From an uncultured Bacteroides sp. (GTDB lineage Bacteria > Bacteroidota > Bacteroidia > Bacteroidales > Bacteroidaceae): 21,929 nucleotides of DNA. The position numbers were made by a program, and so were the translations under genes. The stretch is taken from NCBI GenBank assembly GCA_900557355.1, contig USSR01000026.1, positions 1-21,929 of the forward strand, read 5' to 3'. Under the pieces are notes generated by a model. The model did no database searches. It was not told where the DNA came from and saw only the letters and a list, made by a program, of their open reading frames with translations. This document shows, piece after piece, positions 1-7,949 of the stretch. Position 1 is the stretch's first letter. Each line of letters begins with the position of its first letter.

Positions 1-163
1 GTAGGTATTATGAAACGTTTAGGATTAACATTAAAAGAAACTTCACAATGCAGTTGATGGAAACTTGAAGTTGATGAGAAAAGCACTGACTGACAAGCAA
101 TATGCTGAATATGCAAGAGTATTGAATGTCACTTTGCAGAACAAGGGTATCGAAATGAAATAA
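1..163 (+). pseudogene. 3' end of a small Bacteroides hypothetical gene, frameshifted
   Basis: The reading frame ending in TAA at 161-163 gives a C-terminus with NLKLMRKALTDKQYAEYARV followed by LNVTLQNKGIEMK. This resembles, from memory, the tail of small exported Bacteroides proteins of about 150-170 residues that end in a 'LT..QY..Y..vLNvTl.N+G' pattern. That frame is closed upstream by a TAA at 32-34, while the frame open from base 1 (GLTLKET...) stops at TGA 55-57. A single extra base around 41-47 would join the two frames. The 5' part lies outside the window. It could be a true pseudogene or a one-base sequence error. No function is known to me. Confidence 0.45.
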
Positions 164-214
164 TTTTATGCCAACAATTAGAAATATCCTTTTGGATTAA
201 TAAATAAATTGGAG

Positions 215-252
215 AAGAGGGCGCTGAACATCACGTTTAGCGCCCTCTTTCC
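215..252 (+). terminator. Intrinsic terminator hairpin
   Basis: An 11-bp perfect stem, AAGAGGGCGCT (215-225) pairing with AGCGCCCTCTT (239-249), encloses a 13-nt loop and is followed by a T-rich run (CTTTCCTTT). It lies between the 3' end of the small gene ending at 163 and the 3' end of the convergent response regulator, so it may serve both directions. The T-run is better on the plus strand. Confidence 0.8.
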
Positions 253-301
253 TTTATCAACACTATCCAAGTGCCGACTCCCTAACCAATACGTATTTCA
301 T

Positions 302-1054
302 TTACAAACAATATCGATCTTGCAGCTCCTTCTTGTATTTTCTTGAAACTAAAAGTTCTGTTATCTTATCAAAAGGAGGATACAATAAACATTTGCTATC
401 CTTAATAATCATCAGATAATCAATATTAATAATATAAGACTGATGTATCTGGACAAAACAAGGCGAGTACTGGGTTATCTGTTCGGCAGTCATTCCACGG
501 CGCAATACCAACGGCGGCTGATCATTAAGCACCACTTCCCACTGCCTACGATCGGAACAATACCGGAAAAAGCCAACCTCAGCAGAACGCAATGCACGCA
601 TATCATTTGTCGGGGTAAATACAATGAACGTCTGTCCACTATGCAGTGGCATTCCCATGGGCAATGTCGCTTTTTGTCCCATTTCAGCCTGTTTCACAAA
701 ACGTGCAAGTATATCTTTCAGTTCCTGTTCTTCAAATGGCTTCAGCAGATAGTCGAACGCGGATTCACGAATGGCTTGTATCATATATTTGTCGTAAGCA
801 GTATAAAAGACGACTCTCATATTCCACGAAATATCATCCCGAATCTCCTGCAATAACTCCATTCCGGTTATATCCGGCATTTCAACATCCAGAAAAAGCA
901 GATCCGGGCGTGTCTTGAGAATCGCTTTCTTTCCCTGTTTACCATTTCGGGCTGTTTTTTCCAGAGAAAAGCGCGCATCCTTGCCCAACTCGAAACTTAA
1001 GCTCTCAAGTGCTACATCATCATCATCAACTATTATAACTTTGTATTTATCCAT
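302..1054 (-). CDS. LytTR-family response regulator
   Basis: Cytoplasmic DNA-binding response regulator of 250 aa. The N-terminal receiver domain (about 1-120) has the acidic pocket D10-D13, the phospho-acceptor D56 in LLFLDVEMP, T85 in FYTAYD, and K105 in the LLKPF motif. The C-terminal LytTR DNA-binding domain (about 140-245) ends with an IHQSYIINIDYL-type segment typical of the family. I chose the ATG at 1054 because the protein then starts directly at the first receiver strand (MDKYKVIIVDD). An in-frame ATG at 1117 would add 21 unlikely residues. The gene follows the LytS-like kinase on the same strand and is presumably its partner. The target promoter is unknown. Confidence 0.9.
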   Translation of the reverse strand: MDKYKVIIVDDDDVALESLSFELGKDARFSLEKTARNGKQGKKAILKTRPDLLFLDVEMPDITGMELLQEIRDDISWNMRVVFYTAYDKYMIQAIRESAFDYLLKPFEEQELKDILARFVKQAEMGQKATLPMGMPLHSGQTFIVFTPTNDMRALRSAEVGFFRYCSDRRQWEVVLNDQPPLVLRRGMTAEQITQYSPCFVQIHQSYIINIDYLMIIKDSKCLLYPPFDKITELLVSRKYKKELQDRYCL

Positions 1055-1178
1055 GTTTATTTCATGTATTCTCTGGCGAATATAGCCATTATTCAATCCT
1101 TGGGCAAAACCATCCAAGCTATTTTATGGCCTATTCGTCAATATCCCATCCTATCCGTACCAAAAACGAGATTATATA

Positions 1179-3206
1179 TCATATTTTATAATCATACTTA
1201 TCGGGTAACAAAAAGGTAACTTCACATCCGGCCTCACCACCGGGCAAAAGAACATTATGTACAGCAACATCTATCGCCTCCTTATTCTTCATGTTCAGAA
1301 TCTGGATAGTCTGCATAATAACCCTCATACCTGTACCGGTCCCCTTGTTCCGGCTGTTCATACGATAACCACCCCCATTATCCCTTATCTTAATGCAGGT
1401 TCCATTCGCCTGACTACTGATGATAATCCACAAATTCCTTTCTCCCTCTTTTCCCCTTAAAGCATGTTTTACGGCATTCTCTACAGGAATTTGTATCAGC
1501 ATAGAAGGAAGTTGAACTTGTCCGGGGTGCACACCATCCCCTATCTCTATCACCGGATGGAAAGTTGTTCCCAAAGAACGGCGTTCCAGGTCAATGTAGG
1601 TTTTCACAAAGTCCAGCTCTTCCTCTAAAGTAACACACAATTGCTCTGCCAGTTCCAGATTACGTCGCATCAGTTTGACTAAAGAAGGCAGTTCCTGATG
1701 TTCTTCCGCTTTCCTTTCCGCCATTTCCTGATTAAGTACATTGAAAATGAAGTGGGGAGACAAGCGGTTACGAATATTTTCCAGACGGAGAGTAGAAACA
1801 GTACGGCGATTTTGGGCAAGCAATAGAGCACGCTTTTTCTTATTGTACGTATAGATAAAGCCAACCACCATTAAAGTTATAATGGAAAGAGCAATCCAGA
1901 ATGTCTTTGTCTGCCGCAGTTCAAGCACTTCGTTTTCCTTTTCCCTGATAAAGACTTTTTGCGCCATCACGGTAGAGTCCTGTTGATAGCGCAAGGCCAG
2001 ATCCGCCGTACGCATCTCTACACGTTCGTTACGGACAGAGTCATCCATCCGGTTATTCTCTTTCAGATAGAAATAAGCTTTCCGATAATTCCCTGTTTCT
2101 TCGTAGTATTGTTGCAGATATTTGTTACGTATATGTATCATATCCGGATCAATGTCCGGAGGAGCAACGCTTCCCGTCAATATACGTTGCGCCTGGGATA
2201 AGTCTTTTCGGATCAGAGCTAATTCAACGTTCTGCGTATCAATATAGTAGAGAGCAGTCGGTATACCTGTTTTCTTGAAAAACGGTTGGCATTTACTGAT
2301 ATATTTTGCAGCAGAATCAGCTTCATTCACTTGCAGGAAACAATCGCCTAAATTCAGCCAACCCAGATTTTGTTCAAAAAGCATATCCGGATAATCTTTC
2401 GTAAGATCGATAACCCTCCTGAAGTAGCTGATGGCAGTTTCGTAATCTCCCCGATAGTAATAGGAGGTACCCCGGTTGTTCAGGTAGAAATGCTTCTCAA
2501 AAGGCAGCATGCTTTCGTAGCTTCCGGCTGCAAGATTATAATAATAATCACATTGATCAAAATCGCGCAAAGCTACATAGATCTGTGCCAATCCATAATA
2601 AATAGGTGGTTTCTTGGTAGAGACGATATCTAACGAATCACACAATATCAATGCCCTCCTGTACCAGGCAGCTCCTGCATCCAATCTGCCCAAACGGTTA
2701 CTGGCATCAGCAAGATTCATCAGGATATCCGGCACCACCTCTATTTTTGTACCTTGCATCCGTTGTTCATAAGCTTTTCGGAAATACACTTCCGCAGAGT
2801 CCATATATCCTGTACGGGCATACACATTTCCCTTCATATTATAGCACTCGGACTTTAAGTCTGCCAGTTGCGCAGAGAAGGGCTGTTTCATTGTAAAATC
2901 TTCAATCTGTCGTGTCAAGAGTCGGGCAGAATCGATATCGGAAGACATCAAACAAGTTTTAGATGCCACTGCCAGATAATTATAGCGCACCAGGCTATCC
3001 TTAGCTTCCTGCATCTTCTGCAATGCTTGTGTACGTACTTTCCGAGGAGTAATGGACACAGAATCTCCATCCGCATCAAAAAAAGCTTCGAATGCCTGCA
3101 TCTCACTTTGTTCCATTTTTTGTTTGTGAGGTGTACAAGCAGTCAAGGCAATAAATGCTATTATTACAATGCATAGTAGTCTTTCAATCCACGCTATTTT
3201 CCACAT
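1179..3206 (-). CDS. TPR-containing LytS-type sensor histidine kinase
   Basis: Membrane sensor kinase of 675 aa from the chosen start. Residues 1-24 form a signal sequence ending in the lipobox-like ALTAC (Cys24), so the N-terminus may be lipid-anchored. A periplasmic region (about 60-400) is built of TPR-like helices. A single membrane helix lies near 435-453 (FWIALSIITLMVVGFIYTY). The cytoplasmic His_kinase/HATPase part follows: phospho-acceptor His485 in RLSPHFIFNVLN, N-box around Asn577 (IPVENAVKHAL) and G-box IRDNGGG at 607-613. An upstream in-frame ATG at 3278 is less likely because a promoter-like TATGTTTG lies inside that extension. It pairs with the downstream LytTR regulator. The signal sensed is not evident. 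Confidence 0.88.
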   Translation of the reverse strand: MWKIAWIERLLCIVIIAFIALTACTPHKQKMEQSEMQAFEAFFDADGDSVSITPRKVRTQALQKMQEAKDSLVRYNYLAVASKTCLMSSDIDSARLLTRQIEDFTMKQPFSAQLADLKSECYNMKGNVYARTGYMDSAEVYFRKAYEQRMQGTKIEVVPDILMNLADASNRLGRLDAGAAWYRRALILCDSLDIVSTKKPPIYYGLAQIYVALRDFDQCDYYYNLAAGSYESMLPFEKHFYLNNRGTSYYYRGDYETAISYFRRVIDLTKDYPDMLFEQNLGWLNLGDCFLQVNEADSAAKYISKCQPFFKKTGIPTALYYIDTQNVELALIRKDLSQAQRILTGSVAPPDIDPDMIHIRNKYLQQYYEETGNYRKAYFYLKENNRMDDSVRNERVEMRTADLALRYQQDSTVMAQKVFIREKENEVLELRQTKTFWIALSIITLMVVGFIYTYNKKKRALLLAQNRRTVSTLRLENIRNRLSPHFIFNVLNQEMAERKAEEHQELPSLVKLMRRNLELAEQLCVTLEEELDFVKTYIDLERRSLGTTFHPVIEIGDGVHPGQVQLPSMLIQIPVENAVKHALRGKEGERNLWIIISSQANGTCIKIRDNGGGYRMNSRNKGTGTGMRVIMQTIQILNMKNKEAIDVAVHNVLLPGGEAGCEVTFLLPDKYDYKI

Positions 3207-3234
3207 AGTACGAGAATCAAGCAATTTATTCGCA

Positions 3235-3266
3235 CAAACATACTGTTTTTCGGTGATATACAACAA
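3235..3266 (-). promoter_or_regulatory. Bacteroides-type promoter of the kinase-regulator operon
   Basis: On the minus strand, TATGTTTG (3235-3242) matches the -7 consensus TAnnTTTG. A TTG sits 18-21 bp upstream (3261-3266) as a partial -33 element. Transcription would start near 3228, just upstream of the ATG at 3206, which supports that start codon for the kinase. Confidence 0.55.
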
Positions 3267-3344
3267 TATTTTTATCAAATTCTCCAGAAAAGCTGTCGCA
3301 TTTATAACTTGAACTCAAGCAGCTCTAACAGGAGTTTATGCCCA

Positions 3345-3449
3345 TTTTTACCTACACGCTTACACTCATGCGCTACATCGCCCTGTTTATCGGCATTTAG
3401 CGATGGTGTAGGCAAAGAGAAACAAAGTGCAGGCAAATTTACCTACACT
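3345..3449. repeat. Inverted copies of a GTGTAGGYAAA element, including a 24-bp near-palindrome
   Basis: Four related copies of a 10-12 bp element lie within about 105 bp: TTTACCTACAC ending at 3357, GTGTAGGCAAA at 3407-3417, and two facing halves, AGTGCAGGCAAA and TTTACCTACACT, that together form the near-palindrome 3426-3449. As RNA the arms pair with two G-U wobbles. As DNA it looks like a dimer-type operator. No gene is supported here. Confidence 0.6.
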
Positions 3450-3580
3450 CCATATTTCATTCTGTTTGCCACTTGCTTTCACCGGTTCGGAAACAGTGTT
3501 TATAGGTATCACCGCTTATGTTTATTAGATTAGCACTGCATGTTTATTTCACTGACAGTCAATATTTAGCATTTACCACA
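3450..3580. other. Gene-free stretch within 3279-4068
   Basis: The whole interval 3279-4068 holds no convincing gene. Open frames of 74 codons (3309-3533) and 116 codons (3637-3987) show no recognisable domain and run through repeats and promoter elements. In this sub-stretch I see nothing beyond low-complexity intergenic sequence. Confidence 0.5.
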
Positions 3581-3646
3581 GCTGTAAATCGCCTGCTTCA
3601 CGGCTGTGAATATCCTGCTTCACGACTGTAAATCTCGTGCTTCACA
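3581..3646 (+). repeat. Three 22-bp imperfect tandem repeats
   Basis: Units at 3581-3602, 3603-3624 and 3625-3646 share the pattern CTGTRAAT at the start and TGCTTCAC near the end, with a few substitutions in the middle. They lie head to tail with no spacer, upstream of the accessory operon promoter. They could be protein-binding sites or a slippage product. They are not a CRISPR array. Confidence 0.75.
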
Positions 3647-3925
3647 TACGTGGTCAATACAAAATAAAGAAGACGGAAGCAAAGAAAAAGGTATATGAAT
3701 ACAAAGAGAAAGGCGTGCTATACGGTAGCAAACGTCTTTACCGGGTAAGATTGATGCATGGTTTTATTCAAACAGGCCGGATTTCAATAGTGCAAGTTCT
3801 TTCGTGTGCACTCAATTTCTGCATTATACGATCCAATCTCTCAATAAAAACAATCCGAATAATCCTTTTTTTAGTCACAATAAGACATCTTTTCAACAAG
3901 ATAAGATCATTCTGGCAAATCGCAG

Positions 3926-3957
3926 TTTGCATGCAGAATATTATTATTCTACTTTTG
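3926..3957 (+). promoter_or_regulatory. Canonical Bacteroides promoter of the accessory operon
   Basis: A -33 TTTG (3926-3929) and a -7 TACTTTTG (3950-3957, matching TAnnTTTG) are separated by 20 bp, the usual Bacteroides spacing. Transcription would start near 3964, about 105 nt before the truncated DUF445 ORF and 245 nt before the sigma factor gene. It is the only strong promoter I see upstream of the operon. Confidence 0.75.
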
Positions 3958-4068
3958 AAAAAATATAATATAGCTCTTATGTCTTAACACAAAAGAAGTT
4001 AAATACCAGGTGGCAGCTAAATTATTGAAGCCGTACTACCTTCTAATTTAACAAAGAAGGAAAGGAAT

Positions 4069-4194
4069 ATGAAAACACAATTAATAATAGGCCCCCTTGT
4101 AGGAGCAATCATCGGACTCATCACAAATGGCATTGCCATCAAGATGATATTCAGACCATTATATGCCAAATATTTATGGGAAATCATAGTTTAA
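4069..4194 (+). pseudogene. Truncated DUF445-family gene (41-codon N-terminal remnant)
   Basis: The ORF encodes a 41-residue peptide with IGPLVGAIIGLITNGIAIKM followed by IFRPLYAKYLW. This matches my memory of the N-terminal membrane segment and 'G.iiG..TN.iAikMlFRP' signature of DUF445 membrane proteins, which normally run to several hundred residues. It has a good ribosome binding site (AAGGAAAGGAAT) and lies behind a canonical promoter, but stops at TAA 4192-4194. No further DUF445 sequence is found downstream. The sigma factor gene starts 13 nt later. I infer that the rest was lost when the AT-rich operon was inserted, and that the remnant now acts as a leader ORF. Confidence 0.7.
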
Positions 4195-4207
4195 AATCCA
4201 ATATTTA

Positions 4208-4831
4208 ATGATGACAGTTAAACAGATATATACTGAAGATTTGCAACTTGCTAAAGCTTTAATAAAGAGAGACGAGCTAACGACTCGTAAGTTCTTTTAT
4301 AAGCAATGCTATCCTCTCTTTAAATCAATCTTCGACAATTATTACACTGACTGTGAAAATTGCAAGGAGTTTATTGATGAGATTTATTTACTAGTGCTAT
4401 CACCAAGTAAAACTACTGGCAAATGTCAAATGGAGAACTTCCGAGGAGAAAGTACATTGACCAGTTGGTTGAAATCTTCTTGCCTCTTTTACTGCTACAA
4501 AAAGTTTGAAATCAAGGAAAGAATGCCCAAATATGAAAAAATTACGCATCAAAATGAGAATAATTCAGATGAAGATGACAGGAATGACTCAATTTACGGC
4601 TCTTTAGAATTAGACTTTTCAAAACTCAATCGTAATGATGCTATGTCATTATTGAAGCAAATGCCGAACAAGCGTTATAGTGAATTAATTCGCTTGCGTT
4701 ATTTGGAACAGAATACGAATGAGGAAACAGCAAAAGCATTAGGAATGACAATGGAGAATTATTATAGTAAACATAAGCTGGCAAAAGAACAATACCAGAT
4801 AATTCAAAGAAAGGAGGCAAACAATGGATAA
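4208..4831 (+). CDS. ECF-like RNA polymerase sigma factor
   Basis: Sigma-70 family protein of 207 aa. Residues about 15-100 resemble region 2: a helical segment, then FRGESTLTSWLKSSCLFYCY, the equivalent of the 'F.g.s.f.tWL..Ia.n.' stretch of ECF factors. An acidic linker (about 116-130) is followed by a region-4 helix-turn-helix at about 145-200 (LKQMPNKRYSELIRLRYLEQ, then TNEETAKALGMTMENYYSKHK). Start is ATG 4208 or the adjacent 4211. The end overlaps the next gene by 8 nt, with a strong AAAGGAGG site just before it, as in sigma/anti-sigma pairs. It presumably directs RNA polymerase to this or related operons. Confidence 0.85.
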   Translation: MMTVKQIYTEDLQLAKALIKRDELTTRKFFYKQCYPLFKSIFDNYYTDCENCKEFIDEIYLLVLSPSKTTGKCQMENFRGESTLTSWLKSSCLFYCYKKFEIKERMPKYEKITHQNENNSDEDDRNDSIYGSLELDFSKLNRNDAMSLLKQMPNKRYSELIRLRYLEQNTNEETAKALGMTMENYYSKHKLAKEQYQIIQRKEANNG

Positions 4832-5297
4832 TGAATTCATGCTACCTGTAAGTGTTGAAGAATTTGCAGCTTTCCTTGATGGGAATCTTTCTCAAGAGCA
4901 TATGAATAAAGTAGAAACGATCATTGCTACTGATGATGCAATGCATGATATTGCTTTGAATTGTCAAGCTATCGATGATTCGATGACCAATAGTGAATCT
5001 ATAGAGTTAATGCTTCCAGATGAGTTATCATCTCTTGATTTTGAATTACCAATTATAGAAGATAATTACTTCGACGACAATAATTTTGATTATCCTGAAG
5101 TTGCAGCATGCGCAGCAGAACCAATTGATGACACAACAGATGCTGAAGGCACTGATGTGGATTCACCGATTAACGAGGATTAGGATGTATTAAACCATCC
5201 TGGATTCTCAGAGGATGCAACAGAGAATATTGACAATCATTTAACAAACCAAGATGGTGTTGAAAATTTAGACACACTTGAATTTAACGACTTATAG
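4824..5297 (+). pseudogene. Anti-sigma-like acidic protein interrupted by an in-frame TAG
   Basis: The first 119 codons (4824-5183) give a protein whose N-terminus (VSVEEFAAFLDGNLSQEHMN..) resembles the helical N-terminal domain of anti-sigma factors ('e.la.yLdGels..e...ve'). A highly acidic tail follows. The frame is cut by TAG at 5181-5183 but stays open in the same phase for another 37 codons, ending at TAG 5295-5297, three bases before the next ATG. The extension has the same acidic composition (DVLNHPGFSEDATEN...). The full-length version (about 157 aa) would restore the tight gene spacing seen elsewhere, so I read this as a nonsense mutation. The 119-aa product may still work, because the sigma-contact part precedes the stop. 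Confidence 0.65.
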
Positions 5298-5300
5298 AAT

Positions 5301-6347
5301 ATGAGTAGAGAAGCATGTTTTAGCCCTTATATGCTGATTACGTCAGCTCTTCAAACAGTCTTTGGTTTTGAGAGACGCAGTGAACAAGATAAGCAGGCAG
5401 ATATCTCACAACGACATCAAATAGAACTACGCAATGCAAGAGAGGAGTTTCAAGATGAACTTGAAGCTGAAAAAGTTGCTAGTATGAGAGCAAAGATGGC
5501 TGTTGCTCGTAAATATCGTGCCGAAGAAAGATTTGACCAAACAATATTACAACACCGCACAGAGGAATTGAAGACTTTTTTTGTCAAAAGTCTTCCAATC
5601 CAGCAACAAGCGATTCCAATACTCTTGGATATTGCGCAGAATTATAAACAACAGGAATATAGTAATTGTCCATTAAATGTTGTGCTGTTACATACTAAAC
5701 AGGCTGCATTAAATTACAATGATATATGCAATGAACTTGATAAAAACAGCCTGTTGATAGGCAATGTTGAATACCGTAGATGGTGTAACAAAGATATTGC
5801 TCACAATTCAGCAATATTAAATCTACATGCTATTATGAGCAATATACCGACATTGGTTATTTCTCCTAATTTTCAAGGTGGGTCTATACATTTCACAGCA
5901 TCAATGTGGGACGCACAATCAGATGCAAAGCCTTTGATTCGTCCATTATTTTCCATACCCTGTCCTGCTAACTATTTGGCATCACCACAGAGTTTTACCG
6001 GGGAAGGAAAGAAAGCAATAGAAAGTCGTATGGCGTTAATATCAACAATTGTATCTGGATGCGCACGAGACAGTTATATGCTTATGTCACAAGGACGAAC
6101 GCCAACATTGCCTCAATTCTTAAAAAACAACCAAGATGTTTTAAACAATTTGTTAAAGGATGAAAATAAGGAATTGCGTTCATTTATACTTAATGAATAT
6201 AAAGCAATGGAACAATTGCTGGACAAGGCAGATTGTCCAACCCACCTGTTTAATCCTGAAGAAATAAAGAAGTTGGGACTAATTGCAAATAAAGCATCAA
6301 AAGAGCTTCAATGTTTGACACATAACGATTACTTTTTAAGCAGATAG
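5301..6347 (+). CDS. Coiled-coil protein, paralogue of the next gene
   Basis: Family unknown to me; 348 aa. A short hydrophobic/amphipathic N-terminus (about 8-23) is followed by a charged coiled coil (about 25-95) and then a globular part. It shares an architecture with the 531-aa product of the next gene: coiled coil, then NCPLNVVLL (versus NWPLNVLPF), then NIPTLVISPNFQGGSIHF (versus NIPVVVITPYFD..), then a tryptophan-containing strand before a 'P.f.IP' segment, then a helical part ending TPTLPQFL (versus PPRLPELL). No catalytic motif is visible. It has no ribosome binding site of its own, so it is probably translated by coupling to the gene before it. A scaffold or membrane-associated role is only a guess. 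Confidence 0.8.
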   Translation: MSREACFSPYMLITSALQTVFGFERRSEQDKQADISQRHQIELRNAREEFQDELEAEKVASMRAKMAVARKYRAEERFDQTILQHRTEELKTFFVKSLPIQQQAIPILLDIAQNYKQQEYSNCPLNVVLLHTKQAALNYNDICNELDKNSLLIGNVEYRRWCNKDIAHNSAILNLHAIMSNIPTLVISPNFQGGSIHFTASMWDAQSDAKPLIRPLFSIPCPANYLASPQSFTGEGKKAIESRMALISTIVSGCARDSYMLMSQGRTPTLPQFLKNNQDVLNNLLKDENKELRSFILNEYKAMEQLLDKADCPTHLFNPEEIKKLGLIANKASKELQCLTHNDYFLSR

Positions 6348-6351
6348 TAAT

Positions 6352-7947
6352 ATGGATCCAGTAACAATGATGGTGGCAAGTATTGGAATGCAGTTTTTCA
6401 CCCAGCATGCCACAAGTAAAAAAAACGCTGAGATTCAAGAGAAACAACGCGAATTTCAGAAAGCTGCAGCAGAACATGATTTTGAGAGAATGCGTAAATT
6501 ACAAGCAGAGTCCGCTCGGCTTGCTCTAGAACTTGAAGCTGAAGTTCATAAAGAACGTGTTGAGGATATAAATAATAATTATGATGCATTGCTGGAAAAT
6601 TTCGCTCACAGTTTTGCCATACAAAATTGGCCACTTAATGTTTTACCTTTTGTAATGAAAGGCGAATCTTTTGGAAGTTTATTCAATGGAACAACACAAT
6701 CAGTAAATATGCATTGTATACTCACCCCGTCGAACTGTGAGTGGTTTAATGCAATGTTCTATGATGATATTGATCTACGATTAGAAGCTGAATTGAATAA
6801 CAATTGGAATGCTCAAACAACGCATCCTGTGGTTTATTATGGTGGTGGATGGAATCGTAGAACTATGCGCCATGGAATATCTGTTCCTGACGAGATAAAT
6901 CTTGTTGATATAGATCTTCTTAAAGTAAAGCTTAAGAATATTCCCGTTGTTGTTATTACACCTTATTTTGATTATGATTATGATTCTGATCCTGATTCTG
7001 GTTCATGGCTTCAATTTAGAGTACAATTATGGGGCATGGGAAAAGACTCCGACGAACCATTCAGAATATATATACCTCATGGAAACGGCCTTAAATATTC
7101 AAAAAGAATTTTTTCTTATGATTACAATAAAGATATAAAAGATGGAATATCAAGCGATTTCATCAATACAACCATTGAGGAATTCGTTCCATATCTTGAA
7201 AGTCTGATTGGCTTTATTGCTGATAAATATTTTTGGGGAGTATATTCTTTGCCCCCAAGACTTCCAGAACTTCTTGAAAAGGCAACAAGTAATATTAACA
7301 TATATAATAATCAATATATAGCTTTTGCTCAAGATAAATTATGTTTAAACAAGATACCCACACTTAAAGATTTCCATAGTTATATCGAATACATTAAGTC
7401 AATTAAAAATTATGTGGATCAAAAGCAAATAGAAGATATAAAAAAACAGTTGCTAAAAGTCTTTCATGAAACATATATTCCATCACAAAATGAAACCGTC
7501 AATACTAGATCATATGAAGATGTCGTAACATATGTTAATGCAGAACAGCAAAAAGAGGAGTTGTATGAGTGGAGTGATCAAAAAATAATAAATAATGAAT
7601 ATGTTGATTTTATCAATATTGACAGACTAGATATTTCAACATATATAGATGAATTTCGAAACTATATAGATGGTCATGGTGATAGATTCAATCTCAATAG
7701 CATATCTTTATATATAAAGCATGAGGGCTATAAACTATTTGAATTGCTTGTTTATGATGCAGATGGGAAAAAGTATTTAAACACAAAGGATGGTTTTAGT
7801 TATAAAATAACAACTAATCGACCTCTTCATTTTAGGAAGATAAAATACATTTTCAAGAATAATGACCCAGGGGTTATTATATGTAGGTATGATCGACTAG
7901 ATAAATTACAGAATGAATTAACAGAAGAAGAAACTTTAATATTTTGA
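6352..7947 (+). CDS. Coiled-coil protein with extra C-terminal region, paralogue of the preceding gene
   Basis: Family unknown to me; 531 aa. Residues 1-19 are weakly hydrophobic and about 22-75 form a charged coiled coil. A domain shared with the upstream 348-aa protein spans about 90-310 and includes an acidic insert DYDYDSDPDSGS (207-218) absent from the paralogue. A C-terminal region (about 320-531) is unique to this copy. It ends LDKLQNELTEEETLIF, which loosely resembles the tail module seen in several later products of this operon. Four nt separate it from the upstream gene, and its TGA lies 2 nt before the next ATG. Codon use is strongly AT-biased. Confidence 0.8.
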   Translation: MDPVTMMVASIGMQFFTQHATSKKNAEIQEKQREFQKAAAEHDFERMRKLQAESARLALELEAEVHKERVEDINNNYDALLENFAHSFAIQNWPLNVLPFVMKGESFGSLFNGTTQSVNMHCILTPSNCEWFNAMFYDDIDLRLEAELNNNWNAQTTHPVVYYGGGWNRRTMRHGISVPDEINLVDIDLLKVKLKNIPVVVITPYFDYDYDSDPDSGSWLQFRVQLWGMGKDSDEPFRIYIPHGNGLKYSKRIFSYDYNKDIKDGISSDFINTTIEEFVPYLESLIGFIADKYFWGVYSLPPRLPELLEKATSNINIYNNQYIAFAQDKLCLNKIPTLKDFHSYIEYIKSIKNYVDQKQIEDIKKQLLKVFHETYIPSQNETVNTRSYEDVVTYVNAEQQKEELYEWSDQKIINNEYVDFINIDRLDISTYIDEFRNYIDGHGDRFNLNSISLYIKHEGYKLFELLVYDADGKKYLNTKDGFSYKITTNRPLHFRKIKYIFKNNDPGVIICRYDRLDKLQNELTEEETLIF

Positions 7948-7949
7948 TT

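Noticed and set aside
443..918. Plus-strand open frames opposite the response regulator
   Set aside because: They are antisense to a clearly conserved LytTR regulator and show no protein-like features.
3309..3533. 74-codon open frame in the gap upstream of the kinase
   Set aside because: It runs across the inverted GTGTAGGYAAA elements and encodes no recognisable protein pattern.
3581..3646. CRISPR-like array
   Set aside because: The units abut without spacers and there are no cas genes in the window.
3637..3987. 116-codon open frame between the tandem repeats and the operon promoter
   Set aside because: Composition is basic and irregular, no domain is recognisable, it begins inside the 22-bp repeats and covers both promoter elements, and it has no ribosome binding site.
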